DNA of 64,000 bases from Hymenoscyphus infarciens (taxonomy: Eukaryota > Ascomycota > Leotiomycetes > Helotiales > Helotiaceae). This document shows positions 1-11,278 of this stretch, piece after piece. The position numbers and the translations under genes are program-made. The notes under the pieces are model-generated. The model did not search any database. It was not told where the DNA came from and worked only from the letters and a program-made list of their open reading frames with translations. Within the stretch, counting starts at the first letter, position 1; each line of letters opens with the position of its first letter. The stretch spans positions 62,001-126,000 of the forward strand of contig LLCB01000125.1 in NCBI GenBank assembly GCA_001414345.1, written 5' to 3'.

Positions 1-1037
1 TAAATGCAACGCGTGAATTCAATTTCAAATCGCCATGCCTTCCCACTACTTGGATACACCATTTCCATTACATAGCCAGTGAAATCAGAGTGGGGTAGAA
101 GAGTCGCAGATCCCGGAGGAGAAGACAAGCGAGTCGAACCGGTATTTGTGGAATTGATAGACGAATACGGACTGCCATTTGAGTTGGCGGTTGACTGACT
201 TCGAAAAATAACTTCTTTCCCTCGCATTAGTACACTGGTGAAAGAAGTTTGGTTGGTGATCTTGGAGTCGTACTTCCAGATCATTAGAGTGTATGGTCCG
301 ATCGTTGCTCGTGCTTGATCCCAAGCTTTGCTGATATCAGACCATGCAAAGGAATTCCAGTTTCGTTCTCTCCCTCCATAGCCTTTCAAGATGAATGGGG
401 TATTCTTGATGGTAAGGTTTGCAGTCGCAATCCCCGTTGGGACGTTCTCGGTCCAGTATAAATAAGGTGCAAAGAGTGTATATGCTGTGAGTTTTGGATA
501 AGTTGATCCATCCGGATAGAAAGACGGGCTTCGAGCATGCAGGGTGTATGTTCCTTTAATCGTAGATGAGTCTACAGTTACTACAGTTTTCGAGAAATCC
601 TTGGAAGCATCAAATGTCCAATTCATTCCCGAGGTGGTGTTATACCATGTCCCAACTGTCGAAGCATGGCATTGCCAAACGATTGATTCTTCTGCATAGG
701 TCGTCTCCATATATCTTGTGCCGTTGGGCCAGACAACTGAAATGAACAGACGTTGGGCTAGAGGATGCCCGACGATGGTACCCCGGCTGAAAGTGAAAGC
801 CATGGCGGCAGTTCCGTCAGAAGAAACAGCTTCAAATGAATAATCATCATTGACGGTAGAATTGAAAGAAGTAACCATAGGAGCATCGAGGTGACCTAAA
901 GCGTTTGTGGTCATATCGACTGAACCATTGACGTAGGTATTTGGACTTTGGCGGTCAATGATACAAGGAAGTGCTGGAGGGCTCGCCGTGGCCTTTGTAA
1001 CAGCCAAGATGAATGAAATCAAGACGAATGAAAACAT
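1..1037 (-). CDS. Secreted lipocalin-like/CrtC-like protein, C-terminus beyond window (candidate Diels-Alderase-type fold)
   Basis: An uninterrupted frame of 345 codons starts at the ATG complementary to 1035-1037 and runs off the left edge, so only the N-terminal part is seen; no intron is needed. Residues 1-18 (MFSFVLISFILAVTKATA) read as a signal peptide. The mature part is beta-rich-looking and carries at least eight N-glycosylation sequons (NGS, NST, NGT, NTT, NWT, NLT, NQT and others), fitting passage through the secretory pathway. Residues 219-227 (GYGGRERNW) followed by Trp- and Gly-rich sequence resemble the G-x-G-R-x-x-N-W region of hydroxyneurosporene-synthase (CrtC)-like fungal proteins, a family that includes the Diels-Alderases of polyketide and meroterpenoid clusters. 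That family link is my recognition from motif and layout; the catalytic role is inference. No biosynthetic neighbour is visible. Another secreted lipocalin-like protein of unknown function is equally possible. Confidence 0.8.
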   Translation of the reverse strand, partial: MFSFVLISFILAVTKATASPPALPCIIDRQSPNTYVNGSVDMTTNALGHLDAPMVTSFNSTVNDDYSFEAVSSDGTAAMAFTFSRGTIVGHPLAQRLFISVVWPNGTRYMETTYAEESIVWQCHASTVGTWYNTTSGMNWTFDASKDFSKTVVTVDSSTIKGTYTLHARSPSFYPDGSTYPKLTAYTLFAPYLYWTENVPTGIATANLTIKNTPFILKGYGGRERNWNSFAWSDISKAWDQARATIGPYTLMIWKYDSKITNQTSFTSVLMRGKEVIFRSQSTANSNGSPYSSINSTNTGSTRLSSPPGSATLLPHSDFTGYVMEMVYPSSGKAWRFEIEFTRCI

Positions 1038-1180
1038 TTTTGGATGGGATCGGTGGTGGAAAAATAAGAAGCTCAATAGCTGGAAGCTTGGAGGAAGAAG
1101 AAGCTGAATGACTTATGATAATTGTGTAAGAAAATTCGCAAGTACTTATACCTTTAGCAAATAGGCCGATTACATTTGTA
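1038..1180 (-). promoter_or_regulatory. Probable promoter and 5' leader of the secreted-protein gene
   Basis: Read on the minus strand, a TATAAGT sequence (plus positions 1144-1150) lies about 110 bases before the ATG. It is followed by a pyrimidine-rich run (CTTCTTCTTCCTCC, about 1088-1101), a composition common around fungal transcription starts. No intact competing gene occupies the stretch. Assignment rests on position and composition only. Confidence 0.35.
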
Positions 1181-1840
1181 ACCATTCTGAACACTTCATG
1201 CGTATTCGGTTGATGCTTCAAAATCCCGATGGACGGCAATGGACGCGTGTGGTGGCTCATCCTTCTTGTATGTAGAAGCCGCGCTTTCAGGGGGCTGGAG
1301 AACTTGTTGAGATGAGGAGACAATGCAGGAACTCTCCAATGGCTTGACTCCCATCTTGTGTGTAACTTTATGGCACGAAGCTTAGGGCGGAGGAACTGGG
1401 ATCCAAACTCCGGTCGCGTATTCGCTAAGAGAAGCGAGGTCCATTTGGCTGGTTGTAACTTGCCGCCGGGTCTTTGTCGAATCTTGGTACGTAACTCATT
1501 GCAAGTGCTCACCTCAAGTGCTTAGTGGTTCGTACTGAGTCGTTCGGTGAAGTTGTCGAAGAAGCAGGGAATTATGTATTCCGGTCGGATCGGATTAATA
1601 GTTTCACCGCCCCATACACGGCATCACCATATCTGTCCTCCATCTTGCGACATGCATATTACATTGATACAAGCAAGAGAAGTCTCTCTTTGCGTGTTAC
1701 CTCTTTGTTTTCCTTTCCTTTCTCTTTTTCTTTCCGTGTCGGTGCAAGAATTCAATATGGAATGGCTTCGAAATCCAAGTTCTCGTAATCGCTCAAGCTT
1801 ATCTCTCGGTCGCAGAACCATACCACGAGCGCTAAGAGCG
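1181..1840. other. Intergenic region between divergent gene and HET relic
   Basis: Normal-composition sequence between the minus-strand gene and the plus-strand HET relic. It holds overlapping short open frames on both strands, none with a recognisable domain or convincing start. A pyrimidine-rich run (about 1710-1738, repeated TTTC/TTTCTC) lies about 100 bases before the HET relic and could be its former promoter tract. Nothing else is supported. Confidence 0.5.
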
Positions 1841-2859
1841 ATACCAAGCCTTCTGAGCACATGTACACTTGCTCTGGAAGAATTCTATGGCGAACTACCC
1901 GAGTATGCCATTCCGTGCCACTGATGGGAGAAGCAAGAGGTGTCATTTCAAGCCATGAATGCCGGGCGGGCGGGAAGAGCGTATCAGCTCCTGGGCTACA
2001 GAAATATAAATTGCAGCTGCTTCCAAGCGATGGATGATGGGTTGCGAGATATCTGGGTTGATACCTGTCGCATGGACAAAACAAGCAGTGCTGAGCTCTC
2101 CGAGGCCAACAATTCCATGTTTTTGTAGCATCGAAAGGCTGAGGTGTGCTATGCTTATCTATTCGACGTTGACGAGGATTCCGAATTGGACCAGAGCTTA
2201 TGATTCACGAGAGTTTGGACACAACAGGAACTCTGTTAGTTGTCGCTCCCAATCAAACTCGGCATACTACCTAATAGTTTGATAGTAGCACCGAAAAAGG
2301 TAGCGTTTTATGGTCGAGCCTGGAATTTCTTGGGAACCAAGGACAGCCTCCAAGATCGAATCTCAGATATCACTGGCATCGGGTGTTTGTACAGTTTTGA
2401 GAACGCATCTGCCGCACAGAGAATGTCGTAGGCATCCGCAAGAACAACCACAAGGGTTGAAGATTTAGCCTACTGTCTCATGGGGCTCTTTGGGGTACAT
2501 ATGCTGCCTCTCTATGGAGAAGGCAAGAACGCCTTCCAGAGACTTCAATTGGAGATCTTAAGCAAGAGTGACGATGATTATATATTCGCTTACACTAGAG
2601 ACCTCGGCGAAAGTGGCATGTTGGCATATTGGCATCGTCTCCTGCCTCGTTCCAAGATTCCGGAGATATCGTTCAACTTGGTGTTGGTGAGATAAACATG
2701 GTCCCCTCCTATATAACCACCAAGGGACTACGGTTGAAGTCAAGCGGCACTGTGGTAGGAGGACCTGCCGGAAAGATTTTGATTCCCATCAATTGCAAAC
2801 ATAATTTCTTAGAAACAAACCAGCTCGCTATCACATTTAGAATAGCTCACAGAGACTAA
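1841..2859 (+). pseudogene. HET-domain heterokaryon incompatibility protein, pseudogene
   Basis: HET proteins trigger vegetative incompatibility and cell death when genetically different fungal hyphae fuse. One frame carries the family's ordered landmarks: LALEEFYGELPEYAI (start of the domain), IWVDTCRMDKTSSAELSEA, AEVCYAYLFDV, VAFYGRAWNFLGTKDSL, SFENASAAQRMS, TTRVEDLAYCLMGLFG and LPLYGEGKNAFQRLQ. The frame is broken by stops at 1922-1924, 2126-2128, 2201-2203, 2237-2239 and 2429-2431. Two of these (2126, 2429) stand where the family has Trp, as expected from G-to-A change. At about 2621-2636 a near-perfect 8-bp tandem duplication (TTGGCATA/TTGGCATC) shifts the frame; the downstream frame continues as SSPASFQDSGDIVQLGV to a TAA at 2857-2859. 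The ATG expected near 1841 reads ATA/CCA. About 50 extra bases near 2234-2280 could be an intron or an insertion. Domain identity is strong; functional loss is clear. Confidence 0.85.
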
Positions 2860-4717
2860 TACGTTCGCGTGCTATTAAATTATCTCGTTCATCGTTGCTT
2901 TTTCTGTTATAGAGAAGCTTAGACCTAGTATTTTTAAAATAGATACTTAATTATAAATCTAACTCTATAAACTATCTAATTTAATACTAAGCTTAACTTA
3001 TAGTTAAAAGTAATCTCTAATAAAAAGATACTATTCTTTTAATATATACTATTAGACTTATAATAAGATTATTCTAAATTACTATAGCTATTACTACTAG
3101 ATTTAACTTAAAGATCAAGTAATCTAATATTATAAGAAATTTTAGAAAAAAATATAAGAACTCTTCTAATAGCTTACTAGCTTCTAGATAAATATTAATA
3201 AAAAAGACTAGATATTAAACTAAATAAAGTATTTTATAAGTTAAGAGAATCTCTAGCTTTATAGTTTAAATACTTTATAATAACTCTTTAAGAATATAAG
3301 CTAATACTTTATTTGAAAGAGCTTTATATTTATATAAATCTTCTAAGAAAGAGTTTTCTAATCTTTTATATAGATAATATATAAATTATATACTATTAAG
3401 AAAATTTATTCTTATAATAGTCTACTATTCTAAATTATCGGTATTTATGAAATTACTAATACTTAGACGTCGAGAGTACGAATTACTAAAACTTATATAA
3501 CTAAAAATATCGAAGATATTAAGGTTTAGATATTATATTTAGCTTTTAGCTCTTATTTTTTAGAATTAGCTATATTAGATAAGCCTTAGTTATTATTATT
3601 AATAGACTTTTATAATATCTATTCTCTTATATATAAATACTTCTATTTAGAATAGTAGAAAGCTAATTTAGTTTTTTCTTCTATATTAAAGTCTATTATT
3701 TATATAAATTATTCTACGAAATACACTTCTATATATCTCTTTCGTAGTCGTATATATTTCGTACTATTATAAATCTTAGTAAAGGTTATAACTAATAAAC
3801 TAAAGCTTTTATATAAATTATACTTACTTAGTAATATAGAATAGTATCTTAGAATAAAGGTTTATAAAAATAGAGTATAAAAAAAAATATAGTTTTTTTA
3901 TAATACTTATATTAAATAGAGTACTAAATAATTTAAGCTTATTAATAGAAGTTACTTAAATTCACTACTTTTAATATATAAACTAAGAAAGAATTAAAAA
4001 ATAGTAAAACTTTTATTTATAAAGTTTTATTAAGAGTTTAGTAAGTACTCTATATAGTAATTATAATATAACTAAATATAGTATTTACTACTATCTAGCT
4101 TTTATATTTCTTAACTAAACTAAATACTAAGTATTTAATAGTAATAGACTAGTATATTTACTACTTTTTTAAGAGAAGATTCTTAGAAAGTATAAATAAG
4201 AGAGAGTATAAAGATATATAATTAGTACTTACTTTAGATATATTATATACTAATAATCTAGAAACTTAAAAGTTATCTAATAAAGATATAGTATTATTAT
4301 TTAATAGACTTATTATTAGTATAACTTATAGTTATAAAAGCGATATAAAAAGAGTTATATATTCGTTCGTATATATCGAGTAAAGCTAGCTACGATGTCT
4401 ATCTAAATAGTTCTTAAGTAAGAAGATTATATATTTCTACGTATACTATTCTAAGTAGTTACTTACTCTTAAGTATACCGACACTAGTATCTCTCTAAAA
4501 AAGTCGAAGTTACTTAAAATTATTAAAAATCTTATATCTAATCTAACTAATTAGAGCTCTCTATTTCTTATTCTTAGCTAATAAAAAGACTTTATTTTAA
4601 TCCTCTATTATCTCTTATTCTATTCTACTTATTCTATATAATTAATATCTAGCTTATTTATATTAATTAACTTTTATAAGGTATTATAGTAACTCTTTTT
4701 AGTTATAGTATTTATAG
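2860..4717. other. AT-rich RIP-degraded block, origin unresolved
   Basis: Base composition changes abruptly just after the HET relic: CpA and TpG almost vanish and TpA dominates, the footprint of repeat-induced point mutation. Short plus-strand frames with many TAG/TAA stops are present, for example a run reading LKYTDTSISLKKSKLLKIIKNL around 4470-4530, but I recognise no domain. It is the left flank of the first LINE insertion and is probably older transposon remains. No terminal repeats were found. Confidence 0.5.
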
Positions 4718-4733
4718 AATTACTTTTACTATT
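4718..4733 (+). repeat. 16-bp target-site duplication, LINE copy 1, left
   Basis: AATTACTTTTACTATT is repeated exactly at 9842-9857, on the other side of the LINE. It marks the insertion limits. Confidence 0.8.
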
Positions 4734-7700
4734 ATTATTATTATTCTTACGCTACGTAGGCTATAGACTAAGCTCTAGAAGTAAGTAGTATATCTTCTAG
4801 TCTAGTTTATAAAGCCTTATAGCTTCGTTCTTCGTTATACTTAAGTCTTTTCTCGAGTATCTAATACTTCTTTTATTACTTCCTTCTACTATCTATTTAA
4901 AGCTTATCTCTCTAACTTAATAATAAGAAAGGTAGTAGGTTAATTAAAGTACTTAACTACTAAAGTATATATTACTCTAATACTTCTAAAGCGCTCTTAA
5001 AATTAGTAAAGCTAAGGTCTTACTCTTTAATAAGCCTTAATAGCCTCTTTCTTATTCTCTCTTTCCTTTACCTCTTTCTTACTCTCTCTCTTCTTCTTCT
5101 TTAAAAGCTCTAAAGTAAGTCTATATTCCTAGAGTCTCTCTAGTCTAAGTAGCTAAGTAGTTATTCTAGGTACTAGCTTTCTATCTACTAGTACTCTTCT
5201 TAGCTCTTAAAGGTTACTGATTTACTTCTTAAAAGCTCTTACTAATATGTCTCTTTCTTATAAGATATCCTAGTAGAATAGTATAAGGTGTTCTATAGTC
5301 TCTCTACCTTCTATATATATATACTATAGTAATAGCTAGTTTAATACTCTTTTTAAGAAGAGGAAGATATTAAGCTTTATTACTCTTATTTATACTTAAA
5401 TAAGTAGTAAGCTTCTTACTTTAATAAGCCTCTTATAAACCTTTTATAGCTTCTAGCTATCTAGGTCTACTTTATCTAATACCTCTATATACTATATTAA
5501 GTTCTTTTCCTAAGTCTTTCTCTTTTACTCTCTAAAACGCTCTTTCTACTCTATAAGCGTTATATTATACTCGAAGCCTCCTTCTCTCTACTTCTCCTCC
5601 TACTTCTACCTTACTCTCTATAAGTATAGTATTACTTTCCTAGCCTTTAATAGTCGTCCTTTCCTCTTCTTTAGCTATATAGTTATATACTTATAAGCGT
5701 TTTAGATTAGCTTCTCTAGTTTAAACGTTTAAAACTTCTCTTTAAAAGTAGCTACTCTAAGATTAAAGTATAAGTTAACTAAGACGTAGTCGGCTTTAAT
5801 CTCTAAACTCTAGATAGAGGTAGCCTTATATACTCTTATTACTACTTATAAGTACTTTAATTACTATATAGAGAAGCTCTTTATAATCCTCTTTATATTC
5901 TCTCTCTTAGATATAATATAGTACTAGGCTAAAGCTTTATAAGCTATTATACTCCTTATTACTATTATATATATTTATCTTAATTAGTAGTAGTCTACTT
6001 CCTATATCTTTCTAGTAAGTCTTATAAATATATAAGTCTATATAGTTAGCTTCTTCTATACTTATTCCTAGTACGCCTTCTAGTTTAGTTTCCTATTAAG
6101 TTCTACTCTAAGAAGCCTTATATCTCTAAACTAGGCTATCTCTCTTTATAAAGCCTATATTCTTATAAAGTATATAAGCACCGTCTTTTCTAAGCTAAAG
6201 ACTATCTCTTACTTATTTATCTACTTATTATATACTCTTTAAACTACTTTAAGTATTCTATAGTTTACTTCTATACTCTTTAATATTATAAGTAGGTTTA
6301 TATTATCTATAAAGCCTACTATAATAAGCCTATTAATCCTTATTAAAGTAAAGAGAATAAATAGTATTAAGAATAGTACTAAGCCTTATAGTACTTCTTA
6401 ACCTAGGTCTTTCTTATCTATATATTATCTATTAAAGAATAGTCTATCTTAAGAGAAAGCTTTCTATCTATATTACTACCTATTCTAGTACTCTCTTTAT
6501 TCTTAGAATATAGAGTAGCTATATATAGTCTACTTTATTAAACACTCTTACTAAATCTAGCTAGGCTAGAGATATATAGCTTTTATTCTCTTATACTATA
6601 TATACTCTCTCTATTACTATTCTAATTACTAGTTCTATATTCTAGTATTTTTAGTTATTTATCTATATCTCTAAAAGTATTATTACTTCTTCTATAAACT
6701 ATATAAGCCTCTATACTATAACCTTCTCTAGAATCTTTCTAATAGTTAAGAGTAGTACTATTAATCTATAAGTCTCTATCTTACTCTATTTCTCTATTAT
6801 CTTATTTAGTTTCTTAAAAACTACTACTTTTATATAGTAAAACTAAGATAGAAAGTATTCTAAGTAGAAGCTCGCTTCTACTATTATTATAAGTACTTTC
6901 TTAAGTAGCTTATTATACGCTTTAAGGAAGCTATTTATAAGTATATTAAAACTAGGTACTTTCTATAGTACTAATCTTATAACTATCTTAATCTACTTCT
7001 TAGTTATATACTAGCTTACTTAGTGTTTTTATAAGAAGCTCTTAGAGCTCTATTCTCTATTAGTGATACTTAAGTAGTCTACTATAGACTTTAGAAAGAA
7101 CTTCTCTACTAAGATATAAGCCTTATCTTTATAGGTCTCTTTTCTAATTCTATTAAGTAAAGTAAGAGTTAGTAGTACTAAGAGCTTTAGGTTTTATATA
7201 TCTTTTTAAATAAGCTTACTTCTTAAGCGTCTAAAGCTTTCTATTATCTTTTGCTACCTTTCTAAGCGCCTCTCTCTAGCTTCTTATTTTTACCTTTCTA
7301 CTAATAGTTTATAGCTCTTAAAGAGCGTTATTAAGCTATTACTTAGAGCTCTTTATATAGAGCTCTTTCTATACTCTCTTATACTATCTTACTTTATCTA
7401 ATACTTCTTTAACTTCCTTATCTTACTATAGTTATACTCTTCTCTTACTTAGCTTTTAAAGTAGTATTAAAGCCTAAGCTATTTATTAGAGTTCTTTTAT
7501 AAGTTTTTTCATAGCTTCTTTAAGTTCTTATATATTCTAGATTTTTAATACTTCTAAGTAAGAGACCTCTACCTTTACTAGAGTCTTATCTATTAGCCTC
7601 TAACTAAAGCTAGGTATCTAAGGCTTCTCTTCTTCTAATCTAGCTACTATTATTAATAGTTAAGTAATATAGTCTAAGCCTAGTAAGTCTAAAAGACCTT

Positions 7701-9841
7701 GCTAAGTTACTACGTTTCTTATTAAAAAGGCTAGGTTAATTATAGAGTCTTAAGAACCTTCTCTTCTCTAGTTATCTCTCTTTAGTAACTACTATATTAT
7801 AAGCTTAAGAGTAAGGTTAGCGTTTTAGTTACCTCTTCTATATATATCTTAAAAGAGATAGTATATATTAAAGTCGTCTATTATAAGCGCTCTCTATAGC
7901 TTTATATAATAGAGTATATCTTTAATTAGTATTCGCTCTATTTATAAGTTATATATAAAGTAAATTATTATCTTATTCCTTTCTTCTTCTATTATTATAC
8001 TTACCTAGTTCTTACTAATAGTATATATCTAGCTTATTTTTAAGTACCTCTTATATATAAAGAATACTACTACTCTATTTAACTATATTATATTATATCT
8101 TAAGTTTAATAAGTAGTTTAAAGAGTCTCTTATACTATTCTATACTAGCTCTTAGATTACTAGTATATTATATTCTTCTTTATAGTTTAGAGCTATATTA
8201 AATACTTCTAGTATCTTCCTTATATTCTAGTATAATACTATTATACTTATTACTATCTTATAGTAGTTTAGCTTACTTCTATTTTATTAGCTAGCTCTCT
8301 TACTATACTTAAAGAGCTCTTTAGTCTTTTAAAGAACTAGGTAAGATCACCTCTATTTATAAGTTCTACTTTACTTACGTTTATTAGCCTCTCTAGTATA
8401 AATCCTTATCTTAGTCTCTTTTTAAGCTTTATATATCTTCTTTTAAGTTAAAGGTAAATAAGTATAGTAGTACTATCTCTATCTTAAATAAGGCTCTTTA
8501 TAAGCTTATAAACGTAGTAGGTCTATCTAGATACCTCTTCTTTACTTATCTATAGTACTATTCTCTTATTAGGTATTTAGAGGTAAACGCTAAATGTCCT
8601 TTACTATAGTTCTTATACTTTACTAAGTACTCTTTTAGATTCTTCTTACTAGAGCATTTCTCTTCCTCTTCTTTATACCTTTTATAAGTATATTAGGTAT
8701 ATCTCTTAGCCTATTTATAAAAGCGTACTAAGTAGCTCTATACCTAGTATTTATAGTACCTTTTTACTATTATCTCTACTATATATCTTTTATATATAAA
8801 GTACTATACCTTTTATAGTATACCTCTTAAGTAGAGTTATCTTACTTTCTTAATCGTTACTACTTCTAGGATATAATTCTAAAGAGCTAGCTCTTCTTAT
8901 TCCTAGTACCTCTTTTATCTATTCTCTTAATATATAATCTTTAATATTCTTATATTAGAAGCCTATAATATACTCTATATAGCTTCTATTATTCTCTCTT
9001 TAAGTATATTTATTAAGACTCTTTTTATAAATACTATAAGCGTTCTTACTATTACTACTACTTCTTACTTAAATACTTTCTTCGCCTAGCTATTATCTTA
9101 TATATATACTACTTACTTCTCCTTCTTAAACTATATAATAATATCTCTACTCTAGAGCTTTCTAGCTACTATTACTCTTACTCTATATCCTCTTATATTT
9201 ACTACTCTAATTACTTTCTTTAGTAATAGCTTATCTTTCCTCTTATCTATTCTTATAGCTTTAACTATAATCTCCTTTATATAATTACTTAGTACTATAT
9301 ATTCCCTTTATAATATAGTTCCTACTCCTCTCTATAGTCCTCTAGCTCTAACTCTCTTTACTTATATTAGGCTACGCTTCTTTATTCCTTCTATCTTCCT
9401 AACTATAATAGTAAGCTCTTCTTATAAGATTCTATATATAATCGTTTTATCTCCTCCTCTCTTTACTCTTCTATACTTAAGCACCTTTTCTACTACTTTA
9501 ATAATAGCTTTAATATCTCTTTTCTCTATTACTAAGTTAAGTATTATTTATATTAAGCCCTTCTCTATTATATCTACGTATTCTAATACTCACTTCTAGC
9601 CTCTCTTACTTCGCTCTTCCTTATTTACTACTCTACTATTATTAGTTATTAGTACTCTAAGAAGAGAGATAGAGGCTCTTTATAAGCCTTCTTTCTCTTC
9701 TCTACTACTACTATACTTACTTAACATATTTAAAGAGTATTTTAATCTCTTTCTAGACTGTCTAATAGTTATCTAACTATATTTTAAGGCTTTTAAAGTT
9801 ACTTTATTAATTCTAAAAAAGTTTTTACTTTAAAAGAAGAT
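4734..9841 (-). mobile_element. Tad-like non-LTR retrotransposon (LINE), copy 1, heavily RIP-degraded
   Basis: About 5.1 kb, read on the minus strand, with a (AAT)n-type tail at the low-coordinate end and an exact 16-bp target duplication. It aligns along its whole length with the better preserved copy at 18320-23503. The first ORF (gag-like) starts at an ATG complementary to 9725-9727. The RT active-site region reads GFIDN (complement of 6302-6316), so the second catalytic Asp is now Asn. Stops are frequent in all frames and CpA/TpG are nearly absent, so it cannot be functional. The 5' end carries about 17 bases more than copy 2. Tad/CgT1-type LINEs move by target-primed reverse transcription using an endonuclease and RT encoded by ORF2. 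Confidence 0.85.
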
Positions 9842-9857
9842 AATTACTTTTACTATT
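9842..9857 (+). repeat. 16-bp target-site duplication, LINE copy 1, right
   Basis: Exact partner of 4718-4733. Confidence 0.8.
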
Positions 9858-10260
9858 AATTTATTTAATCTTTTTAAGCTCTTTTAACTTATATACCTCT
9901 TATAGATATATAATATTAATTATTAGTCGCTTCTCTTTAGTTATATCTAATTTAGCTTAGTATATATTTATAAATAGACTTTGAATTAGTATATATTATA
10001 AGTAGAATCTTAAATCTTAAGATACTTTTAAAAGTTGATTTAATCGAAGCTATAGTATTAAATCTAAAGCTTATTATAGATAATTCTAATACTAAAACAC
10101 TATAAGTAACGCTCTTATACTTAGTAGAAGACTAATATAAAATGTTAGTATTATTATTCTTATTTATAAGTATAATAATATAACTAATTTATAATAATAA
10201 GTCTTTATTATTAGCAAATAATCTATTAGTAAAAGTATATAAATTTAGAGAAGATTTATC
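9858..10260. other. AT-rich block between LINE copy 1 and TAM-A
   Basis: Degraded sequence continuing the target of LINE copy 1; many stops, no recognised domain or terminal repeat. It ends at the TA target of TAM-A. Confidence 0.4.
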
Positions 10261-10637
10261 TACTTTACTGCTAACCCGCGAGGGTTTTGAGTCAGGGTTA
10301 AATTAGGTTCAGAGGTGATTTAGACCGATTCTAGAAGCGTATTTAAGCTAGTTTATAAAATAGATTAAAGCAGTTTAAAATAATTCAAGAACTAGGTTTA
10401 ACATACTTTAAAACCGACTTAAGATGATTTATAGTAGTAAAACCCGACTCGTTTTAGCGAGTTAAACCAGGTCAGGTAAGTTAAGTTAGTGTTAGACCCG
10501 CCTTAAACTAATTCTAGACCCGCCTTAAACTAATTCTAGACCTGCCTTAAACTAGTAGTAACTTAGTATTAGAGTAGCTTTAAATTAGTACTAAAAACTA
10601 TTTAAAATCACTAGCAACATATAAAAAAAGACTAAAA

Positions 10638-10645
10638 TCACGTGA
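10638..10645. promoter_or_regulatory. Left CACGTG palindrome bounding the TAM core
   Basis: TCACGTGA at the L1/core junction. Less damaged copies keep it at the same place (37716-37723 in TAM-G; 17561-17568 in TAM-B, reversed). CACGTG is the bHLH E-box; a role here is inference. Confidence 0.45.
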
Positions 10646-10747
10646 TTAGGTGTATATTACATAGCTATACTACTCTTATATAATATGCCCTAGTTCGTCG
10701 AATACCTAAGTCCTGCTTCTACTAATTCTACTAATTCTACTAATTCC

Positions 10748-10800
10748 ACCGAATGTTCCACCGAATGTTCCACCGAATGTTCCACCGAATGTTCCACCGA
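10748..10800 (+). repeat. 12-bp tandem repeat in the TAM-A core
   Basis: About four and a half units of CCACCGAATGTT, preceded by CTACTAATT repeats from about 10715. Copy number and sequence differ among TAM copies, for example TGGAATAATCGG units in TAM-B. Confidence 0.8.
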
Positions 10801-10806
10801 CCCAAA

Positions 10807-10814
10807 TGACGTCA
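10807..10814. promoter_or_regulatory. CRE-type palindrome TGACGTCA in TAM-A
   Basis: A perfect ATF/CREB (CRE) site 12 bases before the ATG of the core reading frame. An intact copy is at 35540-35547; elsewhere it has decayed, for example to AACGTTAT. In many copies it is followed by a TATATATA stretch. Binding is not shown. Confidence 0.35.
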
Positions 10815-10848
10815 TCCCTGTATGTATGCCTCGATTTGATTGGTTAGA

Positions 10849-10884
10849 TCGGTCGGTCGGTCGGTCGGTCGGTCGGTCGGTCGG
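10849..10884 (+). repeat. 4-bp tandem repeat (GGTC)n in TAM-A
   Basis: Nine units of GGTC in register; other copies have fewer or (GTTA)n-degraded units. The 4-base unit means that length change shifts the reading frame of the core ORF. Confidence 0.8.
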
Positions 10885-11175
10885 AAACTATAAGGCACGC
10901 ACGTCAGTTCAGGAAGTAAGGGTGGAAACAGTACGTACCGTATATAAGAGCGACAGCGACAGCGAGAGCGATGACGTAGATGATAAATCCGAGGCATCTG
11001 ATTCGCTCTGTCGAAAGTCCGACCGTGAAATGTGCCTGTACTAGCCGATGTTGTTCGACGACGTGGAATTGACCAGGGTAGCGAATACGACGAATACGAC
11101 CTGGATTACGATGCCGATAAGCGGCCCGATGCCGATGCCGAGTAAGGAATGCGATGCGATAGCCATAGATAGTTA

Positions 11176-11176
<1 letters not shown>

Positions 11177-11215
<39 letters not shown>

Positions 11216-11278
11216 AGTGAAGTGTCGAAGTCGAAGTCGAAGATGTCGAAGTCGAAGATGTCGAAGTCGAAGTCGAAG
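11177..11278 (+). repeat. (CGT)n followed by (TCGAAG)n tandem repeats in TAM-A
   Basis: About twelve CGT units (11177-11214), then AAGTCG/TCGAAG units with ATG interruptions to about 11278. Neither unit contains CpA or TpG on either strand. Copies differ in unit number; in TAM-M the tract has decayed to ATT and ATTAAAGT units. Confidence 0.8.

Noticed and set aside
955..1512. 185-codon minus-strand open frame overlapping the start of the secreted-protein gene
   Set aside because: Covers the leader of the secreted-protein gene and overlaps its coding start in another frame; no domain, low-complexity reading, and the signal-peptide frame is far more convincing.
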